Below are positions 1 through 9,148 of a stretch of 64,000 bases of DNA, piece after piece; the first letter of the stretch is position 1, and each line of letters begins with the position of its first letter. Under the pieces are notes generated by a model, which made no database searches, was not told the origin of the DNA, and was given only the letters and a program-made list of their open reading frames with translations. Location of the stretch: assembly GCF_000484535.1 (NCBI RefSeq), contig NC_022600.1, forward strand, positions 4,146,234 through 4,210,233. Direction: 5' to 3'. The position numbers and the translations under genes are program-made. The DNA comes from Gloeobacter kilaueensis JS1 (GTDB lineage Bacteria > Cyanobacteriota > Cyanobacteriia > Gloeobacterales > Gloeobacteraceae).

Positions 1-59
1 CAGGCCACAGCTACTACCTGTTTCAGCCCCGGTCCAGGTTCTCCCATCGCTATACAGGT

Positions 60-1496
<1,437 letters not shown>

Positions 1497-2324
1497 CTAG
1501 ACGGTAACGGGGGTACGACTGTAAAAGTCAGAAAGCAATTCAAAGAGGGCGCGATCGGGGGTCTCCTTGGGCACGACCCCTTCCGGACCCGCCAGCAGGT
1601 GATCGGCGATGTTGAGGTAGTACTGGCAGACCGGTTCGAGGGAAGGGTCGGACTCGGCCATCTCGAAGATGGTCTTTCCCTTGACGCGCGAAATGCGAAT
1701 GTCTTCGATGAGGGGCAAAATTTCGAGCACCGGCATCGGCACCGATTCGACGTACTTGTCAATCAGATCGCGCTTGTTGGTGCGGTTGCCAACCAGACCG
1801 GCCAGCTTCAGCGGATGGGTGCGCGCTTTTTCGCGCACCGAGGCGGCGATCCGGTTGGCGGCAAACAGGGCGTCAAAGCCGTTGTCGGTGATGATCAAGC
1901 AATAATCGGCGTAGTTGAGCGGGGCGGCAAAACCACCGCAGACCACATCGCCCAGGACGTCGAAGAGAATCACATCGTGCTCGTCGAAGGCGCGCAATTC
2001 TTTGAGCAACTTCATCGTCTCGCCCACGACGTAGCCACCGCAGCCTGCGCCCGCCGGTGGGCCGCCCGCCTCGACGCAATGCACGCCGCCGTAGCCTTCG
2101 TAGATCACGTCCTCGGCGTAGACATCTTCGTAGTGATAATCTTTTTCTTCGAGGGTATCGATGATCGTCGGAATCAAAAACCCCGTCAGCGTAAAGGTGC
2201 TGTCGTGCTTGGGATCACAACCGATTTGCAACACGCGCCTGCCGCGCCGGGCAAGAGCAACCGAGATGTTACAGCTGGTTGTCGATTTGCCGATTCCGCC
2301 TTTGCCGTAAACAGCCAGTTTCAC
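1497..2324 (-). CDS. chlL: Light-independent protochlorophyllide reductase iron-sulfur ATP-binding protein
   Basis: ChlL is the nitrogenase-Fe-protein-like ATPase that passes electrons to ChlN-ChlB. I place the start at the GTG at 2324: AAGGAG lies 8 bases upstream, and the protein then opens with [14 protein letters not shown], the expected P-loop at the very N-terminus. A longer open frame reaches 2504 but adds residues unlike the family. The product is 275 aa. The 4Fe-4S cysteines are visible in [10 protein letters not shown] and DVVCGGF. The open frame upstream overlaps the divergent promoter of the DUF3155 gene, another reason to prefer the short form. Confidence 0.96.
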   Translation of the reverse strand: MKLAVYGKGGIGKSTTSCNISVALARRGRRVLQIGCDPKHDSTFTLTGFLIPTIIDTLEEKDYHYEDVYAEDVIYEGYGGVHCVEAGGPPAGAGCGGYVVGETMKLLKELRAFDEHDVILFDVLGDVVCGGFAAPLNYADYCLIITDNGFDALFAANRIAASVREKARTHPLKLAGLVGNRTNKRDLIDKYVESVPMPVLEILPLIEDIRISRVKGKTIFEMAESDPSLEPVCQYYLNIADHLLAGPEGVVPKETPDRALFELLSDFYSRTPVTV

Positions 2325-2455
2325 AAGCGAAACTCCTTTAGAACGGGCAACGAAGACCATCGCCGTCGATGGGATCACTGTACACCACAATGCCCGCAGT
2401 TCAAGTAAAAGCACTACTTTGCAACTTTCTGTAAAGTACTTGCCAGCCCCAGGAT

Positions 2456-2483
2456 TGACAACCGGAGAGATTCTGTTAAAATC
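2456..2483 (+). promoter_or_regulatory. Sigma-70 type promoter ahead of DUF3155-ndhH
   Basis: TTGACA (2456-2461) and TAAAAT (2478-2483) are separated by 16 bases. This is a near-consensus housekeeping promoter pointing at the DUF3155 gene 42 bases downstream. It lies in the 200-bp divergent region shared with chlL. Transcription has not been measured; this rests on sequence match alone. Confidence 0.6.
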
Positions 2484-2524
2484 CGTGAAGTTTTTCCGCC
2501 GCATTCGCGTGGAGGAGTGGGGTC

Positions 2525-2830
2525 ATGTCCAGAGGTGCCATCCCGGCGGACCGGCGCGGTCGCCACCTGCTCAAGCAGGTTCCCCAGTTTCGAATCAGCT
2601 GCTGTGAAGACAAGCCGGTGACGGCAGCCCGCCGCTTTGTCCAGGAAAACCAGATCGTGCCTCCGGCGGTGATCTCGGTGCAGCGCAACCAGCAGGCGGC
2701 TGAACGTTTTTTCTGGTCCACGCGGGGACTGTTTGGAGCGCGCTACGCGGAGGATCATTATTTTCTTTTCCCGTCACTGGTGGCGCTGGTGTATCAATCG
2801 GCGGCTCCGGACGCCCAGAAAGTTTCGTAA
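2525..2830 (+). CDS. DUF3155-type cyanobacterial protein
   Basis: This small basic protein (101 aa) has no known function. The core, with KPVTAARRFVQ followed by RFFWSTRGLFGA and HYFLFPSL, matches my recollection of the cyanobacteria-specific DUF3155 family; I could not check this against a database. The ATG has a GGAGG-type ribosome site about 10 bases upstream, and a good promoter precedes it. It ends 51 bases before ndhH on the same strand, so co-transcription with ndhH is likely. No membrane segment or signal peptide is seen. Confidence 0.75.
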   Translation: MSRGAIPADRRGRHLLKQVPQFRISCCEDKPVTAARRFVQENQIVPPAVISVQRNQQAAERFFWSTRGLFGARYAEDHYFLFPSLVALVYQSAAPDAQKVS

Positions 2831-2881
2831 CAAAGTTATCTTGAAGGAAGAAAAGACCACCCACCACAGGGGTTCACCGCC

Positions 2882-4063
2882 ATGTCGATGATTGAGACCC
2901 GCGCAGATCGCATGGTCATCAATCTCGGGCCGCACCACCCGTCGATGCACGGCGTGCTGCGCCTGATTGTGACTCTCAACGGCGAAAACATCGAAGACTG
3001 CGTGCCGGTGCTGGGCTATCTGCACCGCGCCATGGAAAAGATCGCCGAGAACCGTTCGGTCATTCAGTATCTGCCCTACGTCACCCGCTGGGATTACCTG
3101 GCGACGATGTTTACCGAGGCAATCACCTGCAACGCCCCCGAGCAACTCGCCGGTGTCGAGGTACCGCGCCGCGCCCGCCACATCCGCGTAATCATGCTGG
3201 AGCTGTCGCGGATCGCGAGCCACCTGCTCTGGATCGGCCCCTTCTTGCAGGATCTGGGGGCGACAACGCCCTTCTTTTATATTTTCCGCGAGCGGGAGCT
3301 GATCTACGACCTGTTCGAGGCGGCCACCGGGATGCGGATGATGCACAACTACTTCCGCGTCGGCGGTGTGGCGGTCGATCTGCCCTACGGCTGGGTAGAC
3401 AAGTGCCGCGACTTTTGCGACTATCTGCCGCCCAAGATCGACGAGTACGAGCGGCTCATCACCAACAACCCGATCTTCCGCCGCCGCGTCGAAGGGCTGG
3501 GGGTGATTGGCCGCGAGGAGGCGATCAACTGGGGGCTATCTGGCCCGATGCTGCGCGCCTCGGGGGTCAACTGGGATCTGCGCCGGGTCGATCACTACGA
3601 GGTCTACGACGACTTTGACTTCGAGGTGGCCTGGGACACGGGCGGCGACTGCCTGGCCCGCTACAACGTCCGCATCAAGGAGATGCGCGAGTCGGTCAAG
3701 ATCATTCGCCAGGCTCTCGACGCGCTGCCCGGCGGTCCCTACGAGAACCTCGAAGCCCGTCGCCTCGCCGAAGGACCCAAATCCGAGTGGAACGGCTTCG
3801 ATTACCAGTTCATCGGCAAAAAATCCTCGCCGACTTTCCGGATACCCAAAGGCGAACATTACGTGCGCGTCGAGGCTCCCAAGGGTGAACTGGGCGTTTA
3901 CTTGATCGGCGACGACACGACCAACCCCTGGCGCTGGAAGATCCGTCCACCCGGATTCATCAATCTGGCCGTCTTGCCCAAGATCGTCCAGGGCACCAAG
4001 CTGGCGGACTTGATGGCGATTCTCGGCTCGATCGACATCATCATGGGCGAGGTCGATCGCTAG
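2882..4063 (+). CDS. ndhH: NAD(P)H-quinone oxidoreductase subunit H
   Basis: NdhH is the 49-kDa-type subunit of the NDH-1 peripheral arm, which takes electrons from ferredoxin to plastoquinone for respiration and cyclic flow. The 393-aa sequence shows family landmarks throughout: [11 protein letters not shown] at the start, [21 protein letters not shown], and the C-terminal [13 protein letters not shown] typical of plant and cyanobacterial NdhH. The length is normal. Here it is not in an ndh cluster but follows a DUF3155 gene, in keeping with the scattered ndh genes of cyanobacteria. Confidence 0.97.
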   Translation: MSMIETRADRMVINLGPHHPSMHGVLRLIVTLNGENIEDCVPVLGYLHRAMEKIAENRSVIQYLPYVTRWDYLATMFTEAITCNAPEQLAGVEVPRRARHIRVIMLELSRIASHLLWIGPFLQDLGATTPFFYIFRERELIYDLFEAATGMRMMHNYFRVGGVAVDLPYGWVDKCRDFCDYLPPKIDEYERLITNNPIFRRRVEGLGVIGREEAINWGLSGPMLRASGVNWDLRRVDHYEVYDDFDFEVAWDTGGDCLARYNVRIKEMRESVKIIRQALDALPGGPYENLEARRLAEGPKSEWNGFDYQFIGKKSSPTFRIPKGEHYVRVEAPKGELGVYLIGDDTTNPWRWKIRPPGFINLAVLPKIVQGTKLADLMAILGSIDIIMGEVDR

Positions 4064-4090
4064 CTCCAGCAGGCGGGATCAAAAGTTGAG

Positions 4091-4113
4091 CGGGGGCTTC
4101 AAAGAAGTCCCCG
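4091..4113. terminator. Hairpin downstream of ndhH
   Basis: A 10-bp stem (4091-4100 with 4104-4113, one G-U pair) closes an AAA loop, 28 bases after the ndhH stop. There is no T-run after it, so it may be an mRNA-stabilising 3' hairpin or a weak terminator rather than a classical intrinsic terminator. Confidence 0.45.
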
Positions 4114-4163
4114 TTCCTGGTACGCTCTTTACATAACTTCAGAGTGATGCCCGTCCTCGGACT

Positions 4164-4195
4164 GCCGCCTGCGTGGCCTTCCTTTGACAGGCGGC
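4164..4195 (+). promoter_or_regulatory. Leader hairpin upstream of the desaturase gene
   Basis: Perfect 8-bp arms GCCGCCTG (4164-4171) and CAGGCGGC (4188-4195) are separated by 16 bases. They sit in the 273-base gap before the desaturase start. The gap holds no convincing gene. The hairpin could be part of the desaturase mRNA leader, but a transcription start is needed to know. Confidence 0.3.
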
Positions 4196-4336
4196 GACAG
4201 GCATAGGCCGGGCAGATTCCTGCAAACTGGAACCGTAACGGGGTTTGTCGATTTTGCACTCGAAAGTGGGGCTCGCCGACGGTGGCAGAGTCTGATTTTT
4301 TGGCGCGCATTCCATCTGACTCTCAAGGAGTAAACG

Positions 4337-5380
4337 TTGATCGACCAGGTGCAAACTGCGACGGATATCCGTGCGCGCAACGAACAGCTATTAGACCGTC
4401 TGGAGCGGCTCAGCTACAGCGAGGTGCTCAAAGCGATACCCAGGTACTGCTTTCAAAGAAATACCGCCCTCGGGCTGTGGTTTGTCGCGAGACATCTTGC
4501 CATTTTGCTCGTTTCCTATGGGTTGTTTGCCTGGGCACCGCTCTGGCTCGCTCCCCTGTTCTGGGTCTGGATCGGCACGGTGCTCTGGGGCAACTTTGTG
4601 CTTGCCCACGACTGCGGCCATCAATCGTTCAGTCCCTCGCGCCCGCTCAACGCCTTTGTTGGCCATCTACTTTTGTTTGCGACGCTCTACCCTTTTCATA
4701 GCTGGCGGATCATGCACGATCGCCACCACGCCTGGACCAACCACCAGGACAACGACAACAGCTGGCGCACCCTGCGGCCTGGCGAGTATGCCAAGGGGGA
4801 GGCGATCGACCGGTTGATTTATCGCCTCGCCCATGGCCGGGGCTGGTGGTTCGCCTCGGTTATTCATCTATTCGTCATGCACTACGACCTGCGAAAATTC
4901 ACCGACCGGGAGCGCGCTTCTGCCCGCTTTTCGATCGTCGTCACCATCTGTCTGGCGCTCGGGTGTCTATCGGCTCTCTTTGTATTCAGCGGCTGGTGGG
5001 GCGTCATCAACTACTGGCTTCTGCCCTGGCTGGTCTTTCATTTCTGGCTGAGCACCTTCACCCTCATCCACCACAACCATCCGGACATCCCCTACTATCC
5101 GAAGGACGAGTGGACGCCGCTTAAAGCCCAGCTCTTTGCCACGGTCCACTGCGAGTATCCCTGGTGGGTGGAGCTGGTCGCCTACCGCATCGGCGTCCAC
5201 ATCCCCCATCACCTCTCGACGGCGATTCCCTTCTATCACCTCGACGCCGCCCACGCCGCGATCAAGGCCCGCTGGCCGGAACTGGTGCATGAGGCGCGCT
5301 TTAGCTGGCCGTACTTGCGAACGATCGTCGATGCGTGCCACCTGAGCGCCCCGGACGGCTATCACATGCCCTTCAAGTAA
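4337..5380 (+). CDS. Membrane fatty acid desaturase, DesA/omega-type
   Basis: This integral-membrane di-iron desaturase introduces a double bond into acyl lipids. The three histidine boxes are intact: HDCGH, HDRHH and the distal HIPHH, plus the extra HHNHPDIPYY segment of the delta-12/omega-3 group. Several hydrophobic spans surround them. The start is a TTG at 4337 with AAGGAG six bases upstream; the open frame has no better start. The product is 347 aa, normal for the DesA/DesB group. The exact regiospecificity cannot be read from sequence by eye. It probably serves membrane fluidity, often cold-regulated in cyanobacteria. Confidence 0.88.
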   Translation: MIDQVQTATDIRARNEQLLDRLERLSYSEVLKAIPRYCFQRNTALGLWFVARHLAILLVSYGLFAWAPLWLAPLFWVWIGTVLWGNFVLAHDCGHQSFSPSRPLNAFVGHLLLFATLYPFHSWRIMHDRHHAWTNHQDNDNSWRTLRPGEYAKGEAIDRLIYRLAHGRGWWFASVIHLFVMHYDLRKFTDRERASARFSIVVTICLALGCLSALFVFSGWWGVINYWLLPWLVFHFWLSTFTLIHHNHPDIPYYPKDEWTPLKAQLFATVHCEYPWWVELVAYRIGVHIPHHLSTAIPFYHLDAAHAAIKARWPELVHEARFSWPYLRTIVDACHLSAPDGYHMPFK

Positions 5381-6626
5381 GCCGCGTGTAAGTTACTCGG
5401 CGCAGCAGCTCCAGTACCCTGCCCTGCAGGGGTCTGCCATACCAGATGGTCGATTGGGAGCGGCTTTTGAGCGTCTGGCTGTCGGGTGTCCAGCTTTGAT
5501 CGGGATCAAAAAGCACGTAGCTTTGTGGGGCGTTTTCGAGCGCCAGGATCGATCGAGGAGCACTGCTGAGGGCCGCCCAGGCCCGCAGAGGATCTAAGCT
5601 GCCGCCGCGCACCAGCGTCCAAAGAAGCGGCAGCGTCAGCTCCAGGGCAATCGCACCGGCAGGAGCAAGGGCAAAGGGCAGGGTCTTTTCTTCGTAGGTC
5701 CAGGGGGTGTGATCGGAGGCGACCGCATCGATGGTGCCGTCGGCCAAAGCAGCGATGAGCGCCGCTCTGTCTTCAGGGTTGCCCAGGGGCGGATCGAAGC
5801 GCAGGCGCGGATCGAATCCGGTGAGTTCTGGGCTCGCGTGGCTCAGGTGATAGATCGTCGTGCTGGCGGTGATGGGCAAGCCCTCCGCCTTTGCCTGCCG
5901 GACAAGTTCGACGGCGCGGGCAGTCGAAAGGCGCATCAGGTGAATCGGTCGGCCCGTGAGGCGCACCAGTTCTAAAAGCCCAGTCAGAGCAATCGTCTCA
6001 GCCTGGACCGGGCGGGCAGAAAGGCCCAGGCGGACGGCCCAGGTTCCTTCGAGGGCCACCCCCGTTGCGAGGGCTGCCAGGCAGGGCCAGACCAGCACCG
6101 GCTTCTCGAACACCGCTGCGTAATCGAGGAATCGTCGCAGCAAAGCCCAGTTGGTGATGGGTCGAGCGTCGGTAAAACCAGCCACCCCCGCCTCGCTCAG
6201 ATCGGCCAGGTCCGCGAGGGATTCGCCTTTTAAGCTGCGGGTCATCGCGCCCAGCACCAGCGCTTCGATGCCAAATAAGGGCAGCTTGCGGCGCAAAGAA
6301 TCGACCTGGGCGGCCTCGTCCACCGGTGGATCGGTGTCGGGCAACAGGGCCACCTGGCTGTAACCGCCCGCCAGAGCTGCCGCCGCGAGAGAACGCAGAT
6401 CCTCGCGCTCTTCGTGGCCCGGCTCCCCGGAGTGGGCGTAGAGATCGCAGAGGCTGGGGCCAACGATCAGCCGCCCCTCGCCGTCGATCGTGCGCTCAGG
6501 GACAGCAGGCGGTCCATCGGCGCGGCTCATCTGGCCGGTAGCCGCATCCCACAACCAGTCATCGACGCTATCGAGCCCAGCCGCCGGATCGAGCCTGCGG
6601 ACCTGCCTGAGAAGAACAACTGCCAC
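5373..6626 (-). CDS. Dihydroorotase-like protein lacking metal ligands (PyrX-like)
   Basis: This amidohydrolase-fold protein (417 aa) is related to class I dihydroorotase of pyrimidine synthesis. The usual DxHxHLREPG zinc/substrate motif reads DLYAHSGEPG, so the first histidine and the arginine are gone. The later histidine sites read IHLMRLST and TTIYHL, where the metal-binding histidines seem replaced. DHTPW near residue 320 keeps the acidic site. It is therefore probably a non-catalytic partner, such as the PyrX subunits that bind aspartate transcarbamoylase, rather than the working enzyme. It starts at a GTG sharing one base with the stop of an upstream 39-aa gene. Its 3' end overlaps the convergent desaturase gene by 8 bases. 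Confidence 0.82.
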   Translation of the reverse strand: MAVVLLRQVRRLDPAAGLDSVDDWLWDAATGQMSRADGPPAVPERTIDGEGRLIVGPSLCDLYAHSGEPGHEEREDLRSLAAAALAGGYSQVALLPDTDPPVDEAAQVDSLRRKLPLFGIEALVLGAMTRSLKGESLADLADLSEAGVAGFTDARPITNWALLRRFLDYAAVFEKPVLVWPCLAALATGVALEGTWAVRLGLSARPVQAETIALTGLLELVRLTGRPIHLMRLSTARAVELVRQAKAEGLPITASTTIYHLSHASPELTGFDPRLRFDPPLGNPEDRAALIAALADGTIDAVASDHTPWTYEEKTLPFALAPAGAIALELTLPLLWTLVRGGSLDPLRAWAALSSAPRSILALENAPQSYVLFDPDQSWTPDSQTLKSRSQSTIWYGRPLQGRVLELLRRVTYTRLT

Positions 6627-6745
6627 TAGTGGGCAGAACCGTTGCCGTGGTAGCGATCGGTGTTGTAAAAGCCGTTTTTGGTGCCAAAGAACAGTGCCAG
6701 CGGCACGAAGGCGATCGCGATACCGAGAATAATCAGCTTGATCAT
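6626..6745 (-). CDS. 39-aa single-span membrane protein
   Basis: This short protein has one N-terminal membrane helix (IKLIILGIAIAFVPLALFF), then a short polar tail, GTKNGFYNTDRYHGNGSAH. The tail, rich in G, Y, N and H, looks selected rather than random. Its TAG stop shares its last base with the GTG start of the dihydroorotase-like gene, so the two are probably translationally coupled. I do not recognise the family. The size and topology resemble the small accessory subunits of photosystems, cytochrome b6f or NDH-1, but that is only an analogy. The ribosome site is weak. Confidence 0.6.
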   Translation of the reverse strand: MIKLIILGIAIAFVPLALFFGTKNGFYNTDRYHGNGSAH

Positions 6746-6807
6746 CGAAACAGATCCAGACGCTTTTTTCCCAGGATACTGTCCGGTGGTAGCGGCCCCG
6801 CGAGTCT

Positions 6808-7593
6808 TTAGCTTTGCTTTACTACCGTGTTGGTGAGCGTACCGATGCCCGCGATCGTCACCCTCACCTCGTCGCCGGGCTGCATCGGGCCAATACCTGC
6901 CGGGGTGCCGGTGAGAACAATATCGCCCGGTTCGAGGGTCATCACGGCGCTGATGTAGGCGAGCAGAATCGACGGCGAGAAGACCATCTGATCGATCGTC
7001 GTCGATTGGACAAGTTTGCCGTTGAGGGTGGTCTGCAGGCTGGCGTCGGCTGGGAGTTCCGCGACGATCCGAGGACCGAGGGGACAGAAACTGTCGAAGC
7101 CCTTGGCGCGGGTCCACTGCTTGTCCCTGCCCTGCAGGTCGCGGGCGGTGACATCGTTGGCGATCGTGTAGCCAAAAAGATGGTCCAGCGCCGCCTCGGT
7201 GCTTACCCGCCGACAGGTGCGGCCTATTACCAGGGCCAGTTCACCCTCATAATCGACCCGCTCCGATTGGGGCGGATAGTAAATTTCAGCACCGGGAGCA
7301 GTGAGGGCCGAAGGGGGCTTCAAAAATAGCAGCGGCTCCGCCGGCACACCGCCGTCGCCCCGCAGTTGGGTCATCTCGGCGGCGTGGTCGCGGTAATTCT
7401 TGCCCACACAGACGATCTTGCCCGGCGTGCAGGGGGTGAGCAGTTTTACTTCTGCAAGGGCAACCGTCTCATCGGTCGGTTCTCCACCCAGCCAGGGGGG
7501 GCCGCTGAGGATGGCAATCTTACCGTCTGGCTCATCGAGCTGACCGTAGCGCGGGATAGCAGACCCGGAGCGACAAAAGCGAACAACGGACAT
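6808..7593 (-). CDS. Fumarylacetoacetate hydrolase family protein
   Basis: This metal-dependent hydrolase or decarboxylase belongs to the FAH superfamily, which cleaves carbon-carbon bonds in 2-oxo acids or acylpyruvates. The 261-aa product has the short N-terminal domain and then the FAH core: VGKNYRDHAAE, the metal ligands in DYEGELALVIG, GYTIANDVTARDLQ, and the C-terminal GDIVLTGTPAGIG. The family includes acylpyruvases and oxaloacetate decarboxylases, and the substrate cannot be fixed from these motifs. The gene stands alone, between the 39-aa membrane protein gene and the LuxR-type gene, all on the minus strand. Confidence 0.9.
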   Translation of the reverse strand: MSVVRFCRSGSAIPRYGQLDEPDGKIAILSGPPWLGGEPTDETVALAEVKLLTPCTPGKIVCVGKNYRDHAAEMTQLRGDGGVPAEPLLFLKPPSALTAPGAEIYYPPQSERVDYEGELALVIGRTCRRVSTEAALDHLFGYTIANDVTARDLQGRDKQWTRAKGFDSFCPLGPRIVAELPADASLQTTLNGKLVQSTTIDQMVFSPSILLAYISAVMTLEPGDIVLTGTPAGIGPMQPGDEVRVTIAGIGTLTNTVVKQS

Positions 7594-7657
7594 CTTTTAA
7601 CAACGGACAGGCACGGGGGCTATTCTCGCACGCGCCGGTGACCAGCAAAGCCACCCC

Positions 7658-8353
7658 CTAGCTTCCGACCAGTTCGATGCCGGACTGAATCGCCTTGAGT
7701 ACGGCCTGGGTGCGGTTGGTGGCGCTCAATTTGAACATGATCCGCGTCATGTGGTGCTTGACGGTGTGGACGCTCAAAAACAGCGAGGCGGCAATTTGCT
7801 GGTTGGAGTAGCCCTGGCGGATGAGGGTCAGGATCTGCAGTTCGCGGTAGGAGAGGAGAGAGGCAGAACCGGTTCTCGCCACCTGGGCTGCCGAGAGGGT
7901 GCTCTTAGATGAGCGGGGCGATTCGGAGGCTTCTAAACAGGCCGGATCGATCCAGCGCCTGCCCTCGATCGTCTGGTGGATAGCCTGCAACAGGACCGAC
8001 AGGGTCGAGCTGGTCGTCCAGACCGAGGCAGCACCCGCCGCAACCAGCGCTTTTACAGACTGGGCGTCGATCGAGCGCAGCAAAACCAGAATTCGGCCAC
8101 CGGGCAGCCACTCGCGCAACCGCCGCACCAGATTCTGCTCGCGTTCACCGGCGGCACTCACCTCCAGGACGATCAGCCGGGCGAGCGGTGGCTCCGACAA
8201 AGGCTCAAGTTCGCTGCTGGTGAGCTGAGCTGCCACCCGCAGGGAGGTGTGATCTTTGATCAGTCTTTTGAAAGCGTAGCGGGTCAGGGGGTGATCGCTG
8301 ATAAGGACCACGCCGCTCTCAGCACCGCCAGTTATCGAAGATGGGCACAGCAT
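7658..8353 (-). CDS. LuxR/NarL-type regulator with degenerate receiver domain
   Basis: This DNA-binding regulator (231 aa) has a receiver-like domain at residues 15-140 and a LuxR helix-turn-helix at about 165-230 (LSYRELQILTLIRQGYSNQQIA, then VHTVKHHMTRIM). The receiver has lost its chemistry: the DD pair reads SD, the phospho-acceptor Asp is Glu (LIVLEVS), the switch Thr is Leu, and the conserved Lys is Thr. It therefore cannot be phosphorylated in the normal way; the Glu may lock an active-like state. It is transcribed divergently from the ECF sigma/oligopeptide-binding pair, a plausible target. No histidine kinase is adjacent. Confidence 0.88.
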   Translation of the reverse strand: MLCPSSITGGAESGVVLISDHPLTRYAFKRLIKDHTSLRVAAQLTSSELEPLSEPPLARLIVLEVSAAGEREQNLVRRLREWLPGGRILVLLRSIDAQSVKALVAAGAASVWTTSSTLSVLLQAIHQTIEGRRWIDPACLEASESPRSSKSTLSAAQVARTGSASLLSYRELQILTLIRQGYSNQQIAASLFLSVHTVKHHMTRIMFKLSATNRTQAVLKAIQSGIELVGS

Positions 8354-8548
8354 AGTAACGAAGCTCTCCGTGTATCAGTCGAAGCAACAGACCGCAGGGA
8401 TGCCCTGTGCAACCTCATCGCGTTCAGCGCAGCGTAGCCGAGAAACTGAACCCGTTTTCCCCTTCATCGATACAGGCGAAAAAGCGCGGCGAAATGGTCC
8501 ATCGTCGGCCAAAATACTTCTCGGGTGCGCGGAGAGTTTTTCGAGCAG

Positions 8549-9148
8549 ATGTATGCTTGTTTGATATCCTTCGCAGGCGGCAAATCTGTGTCCACAGCAG
8601 ATGTGACCGAGATGTTGGGGGAGTGGCAGGCAGGCAACCGCGCCGCTCTCGATCAACTCACGCCATTGATCTACGAGGAGTTGCGCTCGCTCGCCCGCTA
8701 TTACATGCACTCCGAGCGCGGGGACCATACCCTGCAGGCAACAGCCCTGGTCAACGAAGCGTACCTGCGCCTCATCGATCTCAGTCGAATGTCCTGGCGC
8801 AGCCGTGCCCACTTCTTTGCTGTCGCCGCCCAGCTCATCCGCCACATCCTGGTCGATCACGCCCGCTCCCGTCAGGCGCTCAAGCGCGGCGGCAACCTGC
8901 AAAAACTCTCCCTCGATCAGTCCCTGGAAGTGAGCGCCGCTGAGCAGGATGTGGACCTCGTCGCCCTCGATGACGCCCTCGAAGCACTGGCCCAACTCAA
9001 CCCACAGCAAAGCCGGGTCGTCGAGTTGCGTTACTTTGCGGGCCTCAGCATCGAGGAAACGGCTGAAGTCCTGGGTGTATCGGTAAGTACGATCAAGCGG
9101 CAGTGGGCGCTTGCCCGTAGCTGGTTGCACACCCGGCTGAGCGACTAG
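8549..9148 (+). CDS. ECF-type RNA polymerase sigma factor (TIGR02999-like)
   Basis: This extracytoplasmic-function sigma factor resembles the group annotated TIGR02999: DVTEMLGEWQAGNRAALDQL, then ELRSLARYYM (region 2) and PQQSRVVELRYFAGLSIEETAEVLGVS (region 4 helix-turn-helix). The start is uncertain. ATG 8549 is used; GTG 8525 and GTG 8588 are alternatives, and the last fits the family N-terminus best. It lacks an adjacent anti-sigma factor. Its TAG stop is directly followed by the ATG of a peptide-binding lipoprotein, so the two are made together. The family is often found in regulatory arrays with unusual partners. Confidence 0.88.
   Translation: MYACLISFAGGKSVSTADVTEMLGEWQAGNRAALDQLTPLIYEELRSLARYYMHSERGDHTLQATALVNEAYLRLIDLSRMSWRSRAHFFAVAAQLIRHILVDHARSRQALKRGGNLQKLSLDQSLEVSAAEQDVDLVALDDALEALAQLNPQQSRVVELRYFAGLSIEETAEVLGVSVSTIKRQWALARSWLHTRLSD

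Noticed and set aside
2416-2453. CAAGTA and TACTTG arms between chlL and the DUF3155 gene
   Set aside because: Six-base arms about 25 bases apart are weak and expected by chance in AT-richer gaps.
1497-2504. A 335-residue version of ChlL
   Set aside because: The extra 60 residues do not resemble ChlL, and a strong ribosome site marks GTG 2324.
6700-6730. HIP1-like GCGATCGC octamer
   Set aside because: A few copies occur in the window (also near 11434 and 49570), but they are not visibly abundant, so no claim is made.
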